DNA of 64,000 nt from Planctomycetota bacterium (GTDB lineage: Bacteria; Planctomycetota; Planctomycetia; Pirellulales; Pirellulaceae). Location of the stretch: assembly GCA_963204915.1 (NCBI GenBank), contig CAUJHS010000061.1, positions 186,001 to 250,000 on the forward strand. The letters run 5' to 3'. The notes beneath the pieces were generated by a model. That model saw nothing but the letters and a program-made list of their open reading frames with translations. It was not told the origin of the DNA and made no database searches. Shown one piece after another: positions 63,301-64,000 of the stretch. Each line of letters begins with the position of its first letter. The stretch's first letter is position 1. A program made the position numbers and the translations under genes.

Positions 63301-64000
63301 ATGAGCAGCGACAATCGCAGATCCTACCGCTATCGCGTCCAAGAGGAGTTTACGCACGCCAAAATCCTGCATGGTCGTAAGGAATGGCCGGCAGAGTTGG
63401 TTAATGAGTCCGCCGGCGGATTCCTCGTTTCTCTAGCCGCCGATGCGAATTTGAAGCCCGGCGAATCGGTGACCTTGAGCATTCACTCGGGCGCCTATTT
63501 GGTGGAAATTGTCCACGTGCGCCGCGAGGAAAAGAAGGCGTACGTTGGCGTACGCCGCTTTGATGACGACATCCAGCCGCGTTCGGCCACGTCGATTCGT
63601 CGCGGTTGGTTTGGCCCCTCGGGAGCCGCACCTTACCAGTCATCGCAAACTTTTCTCTTATTCGGCGCGTATGTTGGATTGGCCGCTTTAGCGGCGGTCT
63701 TGATTGTCGGTGGGCACGCTGGCCGCGGCATCGCCAGCTTGTTGGGAGACACGAACCGCATCGCGCATGGACCTTCCTTACCCGCGCTGCCCTCCGATTT
63801 CGCCGGTCCGATTGATTGGGAAACGGTCCACACGCTGCGCGGAATCAATTCGCTCGCTTCTCAAACCGTGCGCGAAGCGATTGGTTTAACCAAAACGCAA
63901 CAACGTTCTCTGGACAACATTTTCTCGGAGACAAGTCGACGAATGCAGAAACTCGCCGAGGAATGCAAGGAGGCGCCGTCATCGCAATGGAGCGAGCAAT
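63301..64000 (+). CDS. PilZ-like membrane protein (3' end outside window)
   Basis: An open frame from ATG 63301 runs to the end of the window without a stop, giving 233 residues. The N-terminal part has the c-di-GMP-binding PilZ pattern: an RxxxR (RRSYRYR) at 6-12 and N-x-S-x-x-G (NESAGG) near 36, then LKPGESVTLSIHSGAYLVEIVHVRREEKKAYVGVRRFDD. One transmembrane helix follows near 119-140 (LLFGAYVGLAALAAVLIVGGH), then a helical region (SQTVREAIGLTKTQQRSLDNIFSETSRRMQKLAEE). It may link c-di-GMP to an envelope process, possibly the pilus locus, but no connection is shown. The end is missing. Confidence 0.75.
   Translation, partial: MSSDNRRSYRYRVQEEFTHAKILHGRKEWPAELVNESAGGFLVSLAADANLKPGESVTLSIHSGAYLVEIVHVRREEKKAYVGVRRFDDDIQPRSATSIRRGWFGPSGAAPYQSSQTFLLFGAYVGLAALAAVLIVGGHAGRGIASLLGDTNRIAHGPSLPALPSDFAGPIDWETVHTLRGINSLASQTVREAIGLTKTQQRSLDNIFSETSRRMQKLAEECKEAPSSQWSEQ

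Noticed and set aside
1-64000. CRISPR arrays, rRNA genes or intact transposases
   Set aside because: No regularly spaced direct repeats, rRNA sequence or full transposase frame was found by reading both strands.

Overview
The window looks like a planctomycete chromosome, probably Pirellulales-like. This is inferred from gene content, not from a marker gene: three large transmembrane Ser/Thr kinases, a sulfatase, Tat-exported Gfo/Idh and DUF3500 proteins, oversized pseudopilins, a planctomycete-style tyrosine integrase remnant, and FtsX-type exporters. G+C is high in most genes. Gene density is normal, and most neighbours are housekeeping genes or families common in the phylum.

Layout. 1-8.6 kb: the 3' end of lysS, a LolC/E-LolD-type ABC exporter pair, ilvE, a membrane Ser/Thr kinase, a thiamine-binding MTH1187 protein, an aldo/keto reductase and a GT2 glycosyltransferase. 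8.8-28.9 kb: a co-oriented type IV pilus / type II secretion-like locus with two PilB/GspE ATPases around a PilT, one GspF/PilC with an unusual membrane insertion, five class III prepilin-like proteins of 337-558 residues, and a 2000-residue GspK/PilX-like protein. 29-36.8 kb: a DHDPS-family lyase/aldolase, sulfatase, SMP-30-like protein, Gfo/Idh oxidoreductase, VOC protein, lipoprotein, histidine kinase, a small unknown protein and a one-heme cytochrome. 37-44.6 kb: a kinase with a large C-terminal extracellular domain, a thioredoxin-YHS fusion, and rho with a long leader. 44.7-53.4 kb: a large FtsX-type permease with its ATPase, rlmN, sppA, dapA and rex. 53.7-59.3 kb: tRNA-Gln(TTG), a decayed tyrosine integrase next to it, and a 1.5-kb-residue-scale kinase-STAND-FGE-like fusion, which together look like the relic of a tRNA-targeted element. 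59.8-64 kb: a hemolysin III protein, a SolA-type amine oxidase, a DUF3500 protein and a truncated PilZ-like membrane protein.

The most unusual block is the pilus-like locus. Four of its six pilin-like proteins carry EF-hand-like D-x-D-x-D-G loops. Its GspK-like member is several times the usual size, and its GspF has about 59 extra residues with two hydrophobic segments. Three REP-like palindrome pairs of unrelated sequence lie in intergenic gaps, two of them inside this locus. No CRISPR array, rRNA or intact transposase was seen. Coordinates of promoters and terminators come from inspection only.
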